Below are positions 9,398 to 19,189 of a DNA stretch of 64,000 bases, piece after piece. The DNA is from Burkholderia sp. BCC1644 (GTDB taxonomy: Bacteria > Pseudomonadota > Gammaproteobacteria > Burkholderiales > Burkholderiaceae): positions 124,001-188,000 of the forward strand of contig NZ_CADFEI010000012.1 of the NCBI RefSeq assembly GCF_902833225.1, read 5' to 3'. The position numbers and the translations under genes are program-made. Under the pieces are notes generated by a model. That model saw only the letters and a program-made list of their open reading frames with translations. It was not told the origin of the DNA and did no database searches. Positions within the stretch are counted from its first letter, which is position 1. Each line of letters begins with the position of its first letter.

Positions 9398-11353
9398 GTG
9401 ACGCGCCGCCTGCTCATCCTCGTCGTGCTTGCCGCCGCGCTCGTCGCGGCGTGCACGCTGACGTGGACGATCACCTGGCGGCGCGGCGTCGCCGAGCTGC
9501 AGCGCAACGCCGCGGTGCGCGTCGACCGCACTACCAACGCGCTCAAGAGCACGCTCGACCGCTACGAGTCGCTGCCTTATCTGCTCGGAAGCCATCCGTA
9601 CGTGCAGGACCTGCTCGCCGAGCCGAAGCGCGGCGACTACACCGCGCGCGTCAACCGCTATCTCGAAGATCTCAACGAACACGCACACGCGACCGTCACC
9701 TACGTGATCGGCGCGGACGGCCTGTGCGTCGCCGCCAGCAACTGGCGCGCGCCCGACAGCTTCGTCGGGATCGAATACCGCTTCCGCCCGTATTTCGTCG
9801 ACGCGATGAACGGCCAGGTCGGCCGCTTCTTCGGGATCGGCACGATCTCGCGCGACCCCGGCTACTACATCTCGCAGCCCGTGTGGCGCGACGGCAAGAT
9901 CGCGGGCGTCGTCGTCGTGAAGCTCAATCTCGAATGGTTCCAGGGCGCCGATGCGTCCGAGCCGCTCGTCGTCGCCGACGATCACGGTGTCGTGTTCCTG
10001 TCGTCGGTGCCCGCGTGGAAGTACCACACGCTGCGCCCGCTCACGGGCCCTGTCGCCGCGTCGATCTACGAGACGCGCCAGTACGCGCAGCAACCGGTCA
10101 CGCCGCTGCCGCTGCGCATCGAGCAGACGCTCGGCGCCGATGCGGAGATCGTGCGCCTCGGCCCCGGCCGGCGCGCGCCGCGTTTCCTCGCCAGCAAGCG
10201 CCGGATCGGCGAGCCCGACTGGCTGCTCGTCACGCTCGCGCCGATCGCGCCCGTCGACACCGATGCGCGCAACGCGACGATCGTCACGGGCTTCGGCTTC
10301 GTGTCGGTTGCGCTGCTCGCGTTCTACTGGCGGATGCGCCGCGCGCGCGTGCGCGAAATGATCCGCGGCCGCGCGCTGTTGCAGCAGGCGTACGCGGAGC
10401 TGAACCGGCGCGTCGAGGAGCGCACGGCCGACCTGTCGGAAGCGAACGAGCAGTTGCAGAAGGAAGTCGGCGACCGGATCCACGCGGAGCAGGAGCTGCG
10501 CGCCGCGCATGACGAACTCATCCAGGCGAGCAAGCTCGCCGCGCTCGGCCAGATGGCGGCCGGCATCACGCATGAACTGAACCAGCCGCTCGCGGCGCTG
10601 CGCAGTTTCTCGGACAACACGCGCGTGTTGCTCGATCGCGGCGAGCAGGCGGCCGCGCGCGAGAACCTCGAGGCGATCGCGGCGCTCACCGAGCGGATGG
10701 GCAAGATCACGAATCAGCTGAAGCTGTTCGTCGGCCGCGCGAAGCCGCGCAACGAGCGGGCGCTCGTCGTGCGCGCGCTGCGCAGCGTGCTGTCGCTGCT
10801 TGGCGAGCGCCTGAGCGGCGTCGCACTCACGCTGACGCTGCAGGACGCGACCATGTCGCCTGCGCACGATGAGCCGCTCGACCTGGCGCTCGACTATCCG
10901 GCGCTCGTTGCACGTTGCGAGGATTTGCGCCTCGAACAGGTGCTGATCAACCTGCTCGGCAACGCGCTCGACGCGGTGGCCGGTGTCGCTGCGCCGGCGA
11001 TCGAAGTGACGATCGCGGTGTCGGCCGCGACGCTCGCGGTCGAAGTGCGCGACAACGGCTCCGGCATTGCGCCGGACCTGCTGCCGCGGTTGTTCGAACC
11101 GTTCTTCACGACGAAGGAAATGGGGCGCGGGCTCGGCCTTGGCCTCGCGATCTCGTCGTCGATCGCGAGCGACGCGGGCGGCGCGCTGACCGCGCGAAAC
11201 GCGCCGTCGGGCGGCGCGCTGTTCGTCTTGACGCTGCGGCGCGCACGCACGCATCATCCGGACTCCGTGTCCGAGCCGGCGGGTTCGCCAGGGCCTGTTC
11301 ACGCTGATGACGGGCTTGCGAACGTGCCTTTCCGCTCGCAGTGCAAGGAGTGA
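9398..11353 (+). CDS. dctB: C4-dicarboxylate sensor histidine kinase DctB
   Basis: Membrane sensor kinase partner of DctD. From the GTG at 9398 (preceded by AGGAAG) the protein has 651 residues: a first membrane helix at about 5-27, a periplasmic double-Cache-like sensor region with YRFRPYFVDAMNGQ, a second helix near 290-310, a coiled coil (LNRRVEERTADLSEANEQLQ), the H-box ITHELNQPLAAL with phospho-acceptor His392, and a HATPase domain with NLLGNALDAV, DNGSGI and GRGLGLGLAIS. An in-frame ATG at 9284, five bases after dctA, is an alternative start without an evident ribosome-binding site. The last residues and the stop lie inside a 30-bp inverted-repeat structure. Confidence 0.92.
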   Translation: MTRRLLILVVLAAALVAACTLTWTITWRRGVAELQRNAAVRVDRTTNALKSTLDRYESLPYLLGSHPYVQDLLAEPKRGDYTARVNRYLEDLNEHAHATVTYVIGADGLCVAASNWRAPDSFVGIEYRFRPYFVDAMNGQVGRFFGIGTISRDPGYYISQPVWRDGKIAGVVVVKLNLEWFQGADASEPLVVADDHGVVFLSSVPAWKYHTLRPLTGPVAASIYETRQYAQQPVTPLPLRIEQTLGADAEIVRLGPGRRAPRFLASKRRIGEPDWLLVTLAPIAPVDTDARNATIVTGFGFVSVALLAFYWRMRRARVREMIRGRALLQQAYAELNRRVEERTADLSEANEQLQKEVGDRIHAEQELRAAHDELIQASKLAALGQMAAGITHELNQPLAALRSFSDNTRVLLDRGEQAAARENLEAIAALTERMGKITNQLKLFVGRAKPRNERALVVRALRSVLSLLGERLSGVALTLTLQDATMSPAHDEPLDLALDYPALVARCEDLRLEQVLINLLGNALDAVAGVAAPAIEVTIAVSAATLAVEVRDNGSGIAPDLLPRLFEPFFTTKEMGRGLGLGLAISSSIASDAGGALTARNAPSGGALFVLTLRRARTHHPDSVSEPAGSPGPVHADDGLANVPFRSQCKE

Positions 11354-11430
11354 GGCGCGCCGTTTGCGTATTTCTTGCGCTCGGCCCTTCTGGTGGCCAG
11401 CGCAAGCCCGTCATCAGCGTGAACAGGCCC
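11291..11430. repeat. Perfect 30-bp inverted repeat around the dctB stop codon
   Basis: Bases 11291-11320 are the exact reverse complement of 11401-11430, begin CGCAAGCCCGTCATC on the right arm, and enclose 80 bases. Matching stops abruptly at both ends of each arm. The left arm is coding (dctB C-terminus) and the right arm is intergenic before dctD. The structure could form a long mRNA hairpin or act as an inversion substrate. I see no recombinase gene nearby. Confidence 0.95.
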
Positions 11431-11522
11431 CAGACCCGTCGCAGGCCCGGTCGGCGCACGACCGGCATCAACGCAGCCGCGCGCGAGACCGTCGCGCGGC
11501 CTGTCAGGAGCAAGTGAGTACG

Positions 11523-12878
<1,356 letters not shown>

Positions 12879-12885
12879 AAAGCAA

Positions 12886-12926
12886 ACGGACCGTAGAGCC
12901 GGGTTGCCCGGTCGTACGGTCCGTTG
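12886..12926. terminator. Bidirectional terminator between dctD and the TlpA-like gene
   Basis: Eleven-base arms AACGGACCGTA (12886-12896) and TACGGTCCGTT (12916-12926) enclose a second nested hairpin (CCGGG/CCCGG). On the minus strand the stem is followed by TTTGCTTTT, so it fits best as the end of the minus-strand gene. It may also stop dctD transcription. Confidence 0.5.
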
Positions 12927-12982
12927 GTGCGGGACGGGCGCGGCGTGCCGCCCTTCGAGCCGGATCCCGGATCTGGCGGCGC

Positions 12983-13519
12983 TCAGGCCGCGTTGCTGTC
13001 GAGCGCCTTCTTGAGCAGCGCGTCGAGTTCCGCGAACTGCGGTGCGCCGACGTAGCGCTTCAGGATCTTGCCGTCCTTGTCGACGACGAAGGTCGTCGGC
13101 GTGAGCTGCACGTTGCCGAACTGTTTCGCGACGCTGCCGTCGTCGAGCGCGACCTTGAACGGCAACTGGCGCGTCTGCGCGTAGTTCGCGACGTACATCG
13201 GCGGATCGTAGTTCATCGCGACCGCGACGAATTCCAGACCCTGGCCCTTGAAGCGATTGTAGGTATCGACCATCTGCGGCATTTCCTGCATGCAGGTCGC
13301 GCAGCTCGTCGCCCAGAAGTTCACGAGATAGACCTTGCCCTTCAGGTCGCCTGCGGTCGAGACCTTCTGGCCCGACAGCAGCGTGAACGTCGCGTCCGGC
13401 ACGCTGGATTTGCCGTTGAACGCGAAGAAGCCGGCGACGGCGATGGCCGCGACGACGGCAGCCGCGACGATGTAGCGGACGGGGCCGGCACTGCGGCGGG
13501 CGGGAGGCGTGGTGTTCAT
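12983..13519 (-). CDS. TlpA/ResA-like membrane-anchored thiol:disulfide protein
   Basis: Periplasmic thioredoxin-fold protein of 178 residues. An uncleaved N-terminal anchor lies at about 15-35, followed by a redoxin domain with the active site WATSCATC (Cys73 and Cys76) and the cis-Pro segment LTPTTFVVDKDGKI. Members reduce or isomerise disulfides of exported proteins, often apocytochromes or copper chaperones. The partner is not evident from neighbours. It is transcribed away from the lipoprotein gene upstream and converges on dctD. Confidence 0.88.
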   Translation of the reverse strand: MNTTPPARRSAGPVRYIVAAAVVAAIAVAGFFAFNGKSSVPDATFTLLSGQKVSTAGDLKGKVYLVNFWATSCATCMQEMPQMVDTYNRFKGQGLEFVAVAMNYDPPMYVANYAQTRQLPFKVALDDGSVAKQFGNVQLTPTTFVVDKDGKILKRYVGAPQFAELDALLKKALDSNAA

Positions 13520-13680
13520 CTGGTGCTCTCGGAGTCGGTCGATGACGCGGGTCGATGCAAAGGACGTCGAAATTCGGCGCTCATTTTAACGCGAATGCGG
13601 CGCGCGCACCGGCCGCCGCCATGCATCCCGGTTTTCAGGTTCGGCGGATAATGCCCGTTTTTGCCTGCCCGACTCACGCC

Positions 13681-14253
13681 ATGCCGAAGGAAGTCATCGA
13701 TTCGTTGCGCCCCCTTTTTCGTCCGCTGCGACACTTCGCCGCGCTCGCCTGCGTGAGCGCCGCGCTGGCCGCGTGTTCGCCGTCGTTCGACTGGCGTACG
13801 CTGCACAACGACGCCGGCTACACGATCGACCTGCCGGCGAAGCCGACCGTCGAGGAGCAGCCGGTGGCGATCGGCGGCACGTCGATGCCGATGCGGATGC
13901 AGGCCGCGCACGTCGACGGCGCGGTGTTCGCGGTCGGCACGCTGACGCTGCCCGATGATCGCGACGACACGCGCCGCGCCGCGCTCGAATTCCTGCGCGC
14001 CGGGCTGTCGCGCAACCTCGAAGGCGCGCCGCAGACGGTGCCGGTGCCGGTGCCGCTCGCGGCCGGCGGCGCGGTGAACGGGATCGAGCTGCGCATCGCG
14101 GGAGCGGCTGCCGGCGGCGATCGCGCACGCAAGACGATCGTCGCACGGCTTGCCGCGCGCGGCCGGCACGCGTACCAGGCCGTCGTGATCGCCGACGGGT
14201 CGCTCACGCAGGAGCAGCTCGACCAGTTTTTCGGCTCGTTCAAACTCGATTGA
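13681..14253 (+). CDS. Putative lipoprotein of unknown function
   Basis: From the ATG at 13681 the protein has 190 residues, with a lipoprotein signal peptide ending in the lipobox LAAC (Cys about 31), so it is probably anchored in a membrane facing the periplasm. The rest (SFDWRTLHNDAGYTIDLPAKP) shows no domain I can name. A longer frame starting at 13555 would add residues that break the signal-peptide structure and is not favoured. It is divergent from the TlpA-like gene; no functional assignment is made. Confidence 0.78.
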   Translation: MPKEVIDSLRPLFRPLRHFAALACVSAALAACSPSFDWRTLHNDAGYTIDLPAKPTVEEQPVAIGGTSMPMRMQAAHVDGAVFAVGTLTLPDDRDDTRRAALEFLRAGLSRNLEGAPQTVPVPVPLAAGGAVNGIELRIAGAAAGGDRARKTIVARLAARGRHAYQAVVIADGSLTQEQLDQFFGSFKLD

Positions 14254-14586
14254 TCACGGCCGTCGAGGGTGCCCCGACACTCTGTGACAATTGAAAGTTC
14301 ATTCGCAGCTTTCGACGCTAGTGACCGGATTTTGCGAGGTTTTTTCGACTATCCACAGCGCATGTGGATAACTTTGTTGAAAAGTTGCCCGGATTTCCCG
14401 CTGAGCCGCGCCGGACGGCCCTCCGGCCCGTTTGGTTGTTCTCTCGGTGTTTGAGAAAAATCAATAAAAACAATGGGATACGGACTCCCTCTCGAAAAGG
14501 TGCCGGCGAGCCCCGATCCGGGGCCGGATTCGTGAAATTGTGCATAAGTCAAGTCTTGACAGCCGGATTTTGTCCTCCGAGGGCGC
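14254..14586. other. Convergent intergenic region, relatively AT-rich
   Basis: 333 bases between the lipoprotein gene and comM, which point at each other. It holds the DnaA-box-like pair described separately, an AT-rich run near 14450-14480, a GCCCC/GGGGC hairpin (14510-14524), a 13-base palindrome with arms GTCAAG/CTTGAC (14548-14560), and a 10-base direct repeat CCGGATTTTG (14325 and 14563). No convincing gene is visible. Confidence 0.7.
14350..14372. other. Inverted pair of DnaA-box-like sites
   Basis: The right site, TGTGGATAA (14364-14372), is an exact DnaA box (TTATCCACA) on the minus strand. The left site, CTATCCACA (14350-14358), differs at one base. They face each other with a five-base spacer and are followed by an AT-rich tract. 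This is far too small for oriC; a titration or regulatory site is conceivable. Confidence 0.5.
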
Positions 14587-16185
14587 TCAGAGCGCCGTGA
14601 GCGCGCGCCGATAGCGGATCGCCTCGGCGATCTGCGCGGCCGTCGGCAGCGGGTCGCCGGCCAGGTCGGCGATCGTCCGCGCGACCTTCAGCACGCGGAA
14701 ATACGCACGCGCCGACCAGCCGAAGCGCTCGCCGGCTTCGCGCAGCAGCCGCTCGCCTTCGTCGGTCGGCCGGCACAGGTCGTCGGTCTCGCGGCCGCTC
14801 AGCATGTGATTCGTCTTGCCCTGCCGGTCGAGCTGCAGCGCCCGCGCCTGGGCGACGCGTGCGGCCACCGCCGCGCTCGGCTCGCCGGGCGCCGCCGTGC
14901 GCGATGCGAGTTCGGCCGGCGACAGCGCGGGCAGGTCGATCTGGATGTCGATGCGGTCGAGCAGCGGCCCCGACAGCTTGCGCAGATAACGCGCGGCGAC
15001 GTCCGGCGAGCAGCGGCAGCGCCCGGACGGATCGCCGTGCCAGCCGCACGGGCACGGGTTCATCGCGGCGATCAACTGGCACGCGGCCGGGAAGTCGGCC
15101 TGCTGGGCCGCGCGCGAGATCGTGATGCGGCCGGCTTCCAGCGGCTCGCGCAGCATTTCGAGCACGTGCCGGTCGAATTCGGGCAGCTCGTCGAGAAACA
15201 GCACGCCGAGGTGCGCGAGCGTGATTTCACCCGGCTGCGGCGGATTGCGGCCGCCGACCAGCGCGGCGGCGCTCGACGAATGATGCGGCGAACGGAACGG
15301 CCGTCGGCGCCACTGCGCGGGCGAGAAGCCGAGGCGGCTCGCGGACAGGAGCGCCGCCGACGTCAGCGCCTCGTCGTCGGTCAACGGCGGCAGAAGGCCG
15401 GCCAACCGCGCGGCCAGCATCGACTTGCCGGCCCCTGGCGGCCCGACCATCAGCATGTGATGACCGCCCGCGGCGGCGACTTCGAGCGCGCGCCGGGCGC
15501 CACGCTGGCCGACCACGTCGGCGAGGTCGGGCGCGGCCGGCGCAGGCAGGCCGTCGAGGCAGGGCGCCGCGACCGGCGTGAGCCGCCCGTCAGGCGCATC
15601 GGCGAGGTGCGCACACAGCGCGGGCAGGTCGCGTGCGCCGAACACGGTCACGCCCGGCACGAGCGCGGCCTCGGCCGCACTGTCGAACGGCAGATAGAGT
15701 TCGGGCGCTTGTGATGCCGCCGCGGTTCCCTGCGTCGTGACGGCGTCCGGGCCCGAGCCAAATCCCGATCCTGATTCGCCCGCACGCCAGTCCCGCGCGG
15801 CGCCGCACGCCATCGCGAACGCACCGCGCATCGGCCGCAGCGCGCCCGTCAGCGACAGTTCTCCAGCGAATTCGCGGCCGGCCAGCGCGTCGGCCGGGAT
15901 CTGGCCGTTCGCGGCAAGGATGCCGAGCGCGATCGGCAGGTCGAACCGGCCCGACTCTTTCGGCAGATCGGCCGGTGCGAGATTGACCGTGATGCGGCGC
16001 ACGGGAAATTCGAAGCCGCAGTTCTGCAGCGCGGCGCGGACGCGCTCGCGGCTTTCGCGGACTTCGAGATCGGGCAGGCCGACGATCGAGAACGACGGCA
16101 ACCCGTTGGCGAGATGGACTTCGACGGTAACGTCCGGCGCGCGGCCGGACGCGGGCGCGCGACTGCGCACCACGGCAAGCGACAT
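14587..16185 (-). CDS. comM: ComM/YifB-family AAA+ ATPase (Mg-chelatase-like)
   Basis: 532-residue AAA+ protein of the ComM family, a hexameric helicase promoting branch migration during natural transformation. It has an N-terminal Lon-like domain (SLAVVRSRAPASG, NGLPSFSIVGLPDLEVRESRERVRAAL), Walker A GPPGAGKSML, Walker B LFLDELPEF, the arginine-rich RSPHHSSS segment, a zinc-binding-like cluster MNPCPCGWHGDPSGRCRCSP, and the C-terminal RAYFRVLKVARTIADL module. The start at 16185 has AGGAG upstream. The insertion around residues 150-190 is longer and more glycine-rich than I expect for the family. Confidence 0.93.
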   Translation of the reverse strand: MSLAVVRSRAPASGRAPDVTVEVHLANGLPSFSIVGLPDLEVRESRERVRAALQNCGFEFPVRRITVNLAPADLPKESGRFDLPIALGILAANGQIPADALAGREFAGELSLTGALRPMRGAFAMACGAARDWRAGESGSGFGSGPDAVTTQGTAAASQAPELYLPFDSAAEAALVPGVTVFGARDLPALCAHLADAPDGRLTPVAAPCLDGLPAPAAPDLADVVGQRGARRALEVAAAGGHHMLMVGPPGAGKSMLAARLAGLLPPLTDDEALTSAALLSASRLGFSPAQWRRRPFRSPHHSSSAAALVGGRNPPQPGEITLAHLGVLFLDELPEFDRHVLEMLREPLEAGRITISRAAQQADFPAACQLIAAMNPCPCGWHGDPSGRCRCSPDVAARYLRKLSGPLLDRIDIQIDLPALSPAELASRTAAPGEPSAAVAARVAQARALQLDRQGKTNHMLSGRETDDLCRPTDEGERLLREAGERFGWSARAYFRVLKVARTIADLAGDPLPTAAQIAEAIRYRRALTAL

Positions 16186-16291
16186 GGCGAGGCTCCTGTA
16201 AGCAGACGGACGACGGCCGTTCGGGGCCGCATGCCGCGGGAATCGGAGAATTCGGTGCGCGCGTGCCGGCGTGGCGCGGGGAAAGAGCGAG

Positions 16292-16374
16292 GGACTGCGG
16301 AACGACGAACTGCGAAGAACGATGGACTGCGAAGAGCGGGGGGCTGCGAGGAACGACGGACTACGGGGAGCGGT
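16292..16374. repeat. Degenerate 17-bp tandem repeat
   Basis: About five units of a 17-base motif resembling GGACTGCGAAGAACGAC: 16292-16306 (shortened to 15), 16307-16323, 16324-16340, 16341-16357 and 16358-16374. They sit in the 261-base gap between ubiK and the comM start. Units differ at several positions, so it is an ageing minisatellite, not a fresh expansion. No function is evident. Confidence 0.8.
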
Positions 16375-16446
16375 GGAACACTTTCGGGGCGGCGGGCGCG
16401 GGCCGCGCGAGGCGGCCCGCGCCCGACCTTGCGGCCGGGTGGGGCG

Positions 16447-16698
16447 TCAGGCCTGCGGCGCGGCGAGCTTCTGCTCGAGTTCCGCGACGCGCTTTTCGAG
16501 TTCCTCGAGGCGCACGCGGGTGCGGGCGAGCACCTGGGCCTGCGTGTCGAATTCCTCGCGCGTGACGAGATCGAGCTTCGAGAAGCCTTGCGACAGCATG
16601 GCCTTCACGTTGCGCTCGACATCCTTGGCCGGCGAGTTTTTCAGCAGGTCGCTGACACGCGACTGCAGATCGTTGAAAACGTCGCTGGGTTGCTTCAT
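16447..16698 (-). CDS. ubiK: Ubiquinone biosynthesis accessory factor UbiK (BMFP family)
   Basis: 83-residue protein of the YqiC/UbiK family, which assists the Ubi complex in aerobic ubiquinone synthesis and binds membranes and lipids. An N-terminal amphipathic helix (DVFNDLQSRVSDLLKNSPAKDVERNVKAML) is followed by a C-terminal coiled coil (RTRVRLEELEKRVAELEQKL) that drives trimerisation. The start at 16698 is preceded by AAGGGGAATCAC; the longer upstream frame to 16803 is non-coding in character. An NtrC-like palindrome begins only 16 bases beyond the start codon. Confidence 0.9.
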   Translation of the reverse strand: MKQPSDVFNDLQSRVSDLLKNSPAKDVERNVKAMLSQGFSKLDLVTREEFDTQAQVLARTRVRLEELEKRVAELEQKLAAPQA

Positions 16699-16713
16699 GT
16701 GATTCCCCTTCCT

Positions 16714-16730
16714 TGCACAAAAAATGTGCA
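16714..16730. promoter_or_regulatory. NtrC-type binding site
   Basis: TGCACAAAAAATGTGCA is a perfect dyad matching the NtrC pattern TGCACY-N5-RGTGCA. It lies about 250 bases upstream of the sigma-54 promoter of glnK, a usable enhancer distance, and also just upstream of ubiK on the other strand. The rest of the 355-base gap 16699-17053 shows further TGCAC or GGTGC half-sites at 16756, 16784 and 16845 but no gene. Confidence 0.65.
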
Positions 16731-16855
16731 TCTTCAGTTGCGTACGTGCCCATGATGCACGCATGACCGGAAATGGTGCGCCGGGGGCGCGAATTCCGGG
16801 CATGGCGCCGGCATGGGTGAATGGCCCGGCGATCCGGGACGTGCGTGCACTCTAG

Positions 16856-17392
<537 letters not shown>

Positions 17393-17429
17393 CAGAACAG
17401 ACAAGACAAGCGACAAGAGGAAACCCAAG

Positions 17430-18944
17430 ATGCGCAAACTTTTGATGTCCCTGCTGATGGCCGGCTCGCTGATTGCGGCTGGCGTCGGCCCCGCGCTCGC
17501 CGACGACGCGGCGTCCGCCGCGGCTGCGTCCGCGCCCGCCGCCACGGCTTCCGACGCATCGGCCGCTGCTGCGCCGGCCGCTTCGGCACCGGCTGCCACC
17601 GACGCATCCGCGACTGCCGCTGCCGCCGCACCGGCGTCGGGCGCCACGGACGCATCGGCTGCCGCCGCCGCGTCCGCGCCGGCCGCACCGGCTGCCCCGA
17701 CCGCACCGTTCTCGGTCGATTCGTCGAAGATCAGCGCCGGCGACACCGCGTGGATGCTGACCTCCACCGCGCTCGTGCTGTTCATGACGATCCCCGGCCT
17801 CGCGCTGTTCTACGCGGGCATGGTCCGCAAGAAGAACGTGCTCGCGACCGTGATGCAGAGCTTCGCGATCACCGCGGTGATCACGGTGCTGTGGACGGTG
17901 ATCGGCTACAGCCTCGCGTTCACGCCGGGCAACGGCTTCATCGGCGGCCTGTCGCGCACGTTCCTGCACGGGATGAACTACATCCACGGCGACAAGGCGA
18001 CGACGCTGACCGTCAGCCACCTGGCGCCGACGATTCCGGAATCGGTCTACTTCGTCTACCAGATGACGTTCGCGATCATCACGCCGGCACTGATCTGCGG
18101 CGCGTTCGCCGACCGGATGAAGTTCTCGGCGATGCTCGTGTTCATGACGCTCTGGTCGCTGATCGTCTATGTGCCGATCGCGCACATGGTGTGGGAGCCG
18201 ACCGGCTGGCTGTCGTCGGACGGCGTGCTCGACTTCGCGGGCGGCACGGTGGTGCACATCAACGCCGGTATCGCGGGCCTCGTGTCGTGCCTGATGCTCG
18301 GCAAGCGCGTCGGCTTCGGCCGTGAATCGATGGCGCCGCACAACCTGGTGCTGACGATGATCGGCGGCTCGATGCTGTGGGTCGGCTGGTTCGGCTTCAA
18401 CGCGGGTTCCGCGGTCGCGGCCGACGGCCGTGCCGGTTTCGCGATGCTGACGACGCAAGTCGCGACGGCCTGCGCGGCGCTCGGCTGGATGTTTGCCGAA
18501 TGGCTCACGCACGGCAAGCCGTCGGTGCTCGGCATCGTGTCGGGTGCGGTCGCGGGTCTGGTTGCGATCACGCCGGCGGCCGGTTTCGTCGGCGTGCCGG
18601 GTGCGCTGGTGATCGGTATCGCCGCGGGTGTCGTGTGCTTCTGGTCGGCGACGTGGCTGAAGTCGAAGCTCGGCTACGACGATTCGCTCGACGCGTTCGG
18701 CGTGCACGGCGTGGGCGGGATTCTCGGCGCGTTGCTGACGGGCGTGTTCGCGGTCAAGGACATCGGCGGCGCCGACGGCAGCCTGCTGCTGCAGGCGAAG
18801 GGCGTGCTGATCACGCTGGTCTACAGCGGCGTGCTGAGCTTCGTGCTGCTGAAGCTGATCGACATCACGATGGGCCTGCGCGTGTCCGAAGAGGAAGAGC
18901 GCGAAGGCCTCGACGTGGTGCTGCACGGCGAGCATGTCGAATAA
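17430..18944 (+). CDS. amtB: Ammonium transporter AmtB with Ala-rich periplasmic extension
   Basis: 504-residue Amt/Rh channel for ammonium uptake. A signal peptide (about 1-24, ending ALA) is followed by roughly 70 residues made almost only of Ala, Ser, Pro, Thr and Asp (25-93), then the Amt core: GDTAWMLTSTALVLFMTIPG, GLALFYAGMVRKKNVL, the central pore region, FNAGSAVAADGRAG, and the second pore-His segment DAFGVHGVGGILGALLTGVFA. The transport core is of normal length; the low-complexity segment is the odd part. A strong terminator lies about 70 bases downstream. Confidence 0.94.
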   Translation: MRKLLMSLLMAGSLIAAGVGPALADDAASAAAASAPAATASDASAAAAPAASAPAATDASATAAAAAPASGATDASAAAAASAPAAPAAPTAPFSVDSSKISAGDTAWMLTSTALVLFMTIPGLALFYAGMVRKKNVLATVMQSFAITAVITVLWTVIGYSLAFTPGNGFIGGLSRTFLHGMNYIHGDKATTLTVSHLAPTIPESVYFVYQMTFAIITPALICGAFADRMKFSAMLVFMTLWSLIVYVPIAHMVWEPTGWLSSDGVLDFAGGTVVHINAGIAGLVSCLMLGKRVGFGRESMAPHNLVLTMIGGSMLWVGWFGFNAGSAVAADGRAGFAMLTTQVATACAALGWMFAEWLTHGKPSVLGIVSGAVAGLVAITPAAGFVGVPGALVIGIAAGVVCFWSATWLKSKLGYDDSLDAFGVHGVGGILGALLTGVFAVKDIGGADGSLLLQAKGVLITLVYSGVLSFVLLKLIDITMGLRVSEEEEREGLDVVLHGEHVE

Positions 18945-19011
18945 GTCATAAGGATGACCGGCGGGCCGCCGCAAAGACGGCGCCCGCCACTGAATGAGCG
19001 CAGCGACTTCG

Positions 19012-19038
19012 GCCCGCCCCACCCGGCGGGCTTTTTTT
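19012..19038 (+). terminator. Intrinsic terminator of glnK-amtB
   Basis: Arms GCCCGCC (19012-19018) and GGCGGGC (19025-19031), six-base loop, then seven T residues. It lies 68 bases past the amtB stop. Confidence 0.88.
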
Positions 19039-19189
19039 CTCCTGTCACCCACTGCCGTAGCGCATAACCCTTCGCGCTATCGGGTCAATAGCCGAAAACT
19101 TCCTCCAAACCCTTGCGAAGCCGGGAACAATCCCCAAATGGGCAGGGCAATTGCTCTACAATCTTCATTCTCCCGCTCGCGAGTGATTC

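Noticed and set aside
11291-11430. Insertion-sequence terminal repeats
   Set aside because: The enclosed 80 bases carry no transposase, and no target-site duplication is seen at the arm edges.
14254-14586. Chromosomal origin of replication
   Set aside because: Only two DnaA-like boxes, no further iterons, and no dnaA, dnaN, gyrB, rpmH or parAB nearby.
16292-16374. CRISPR array
   Set aside because: The units are contiguous and degenerate with no spacers, and no cas gene is present.
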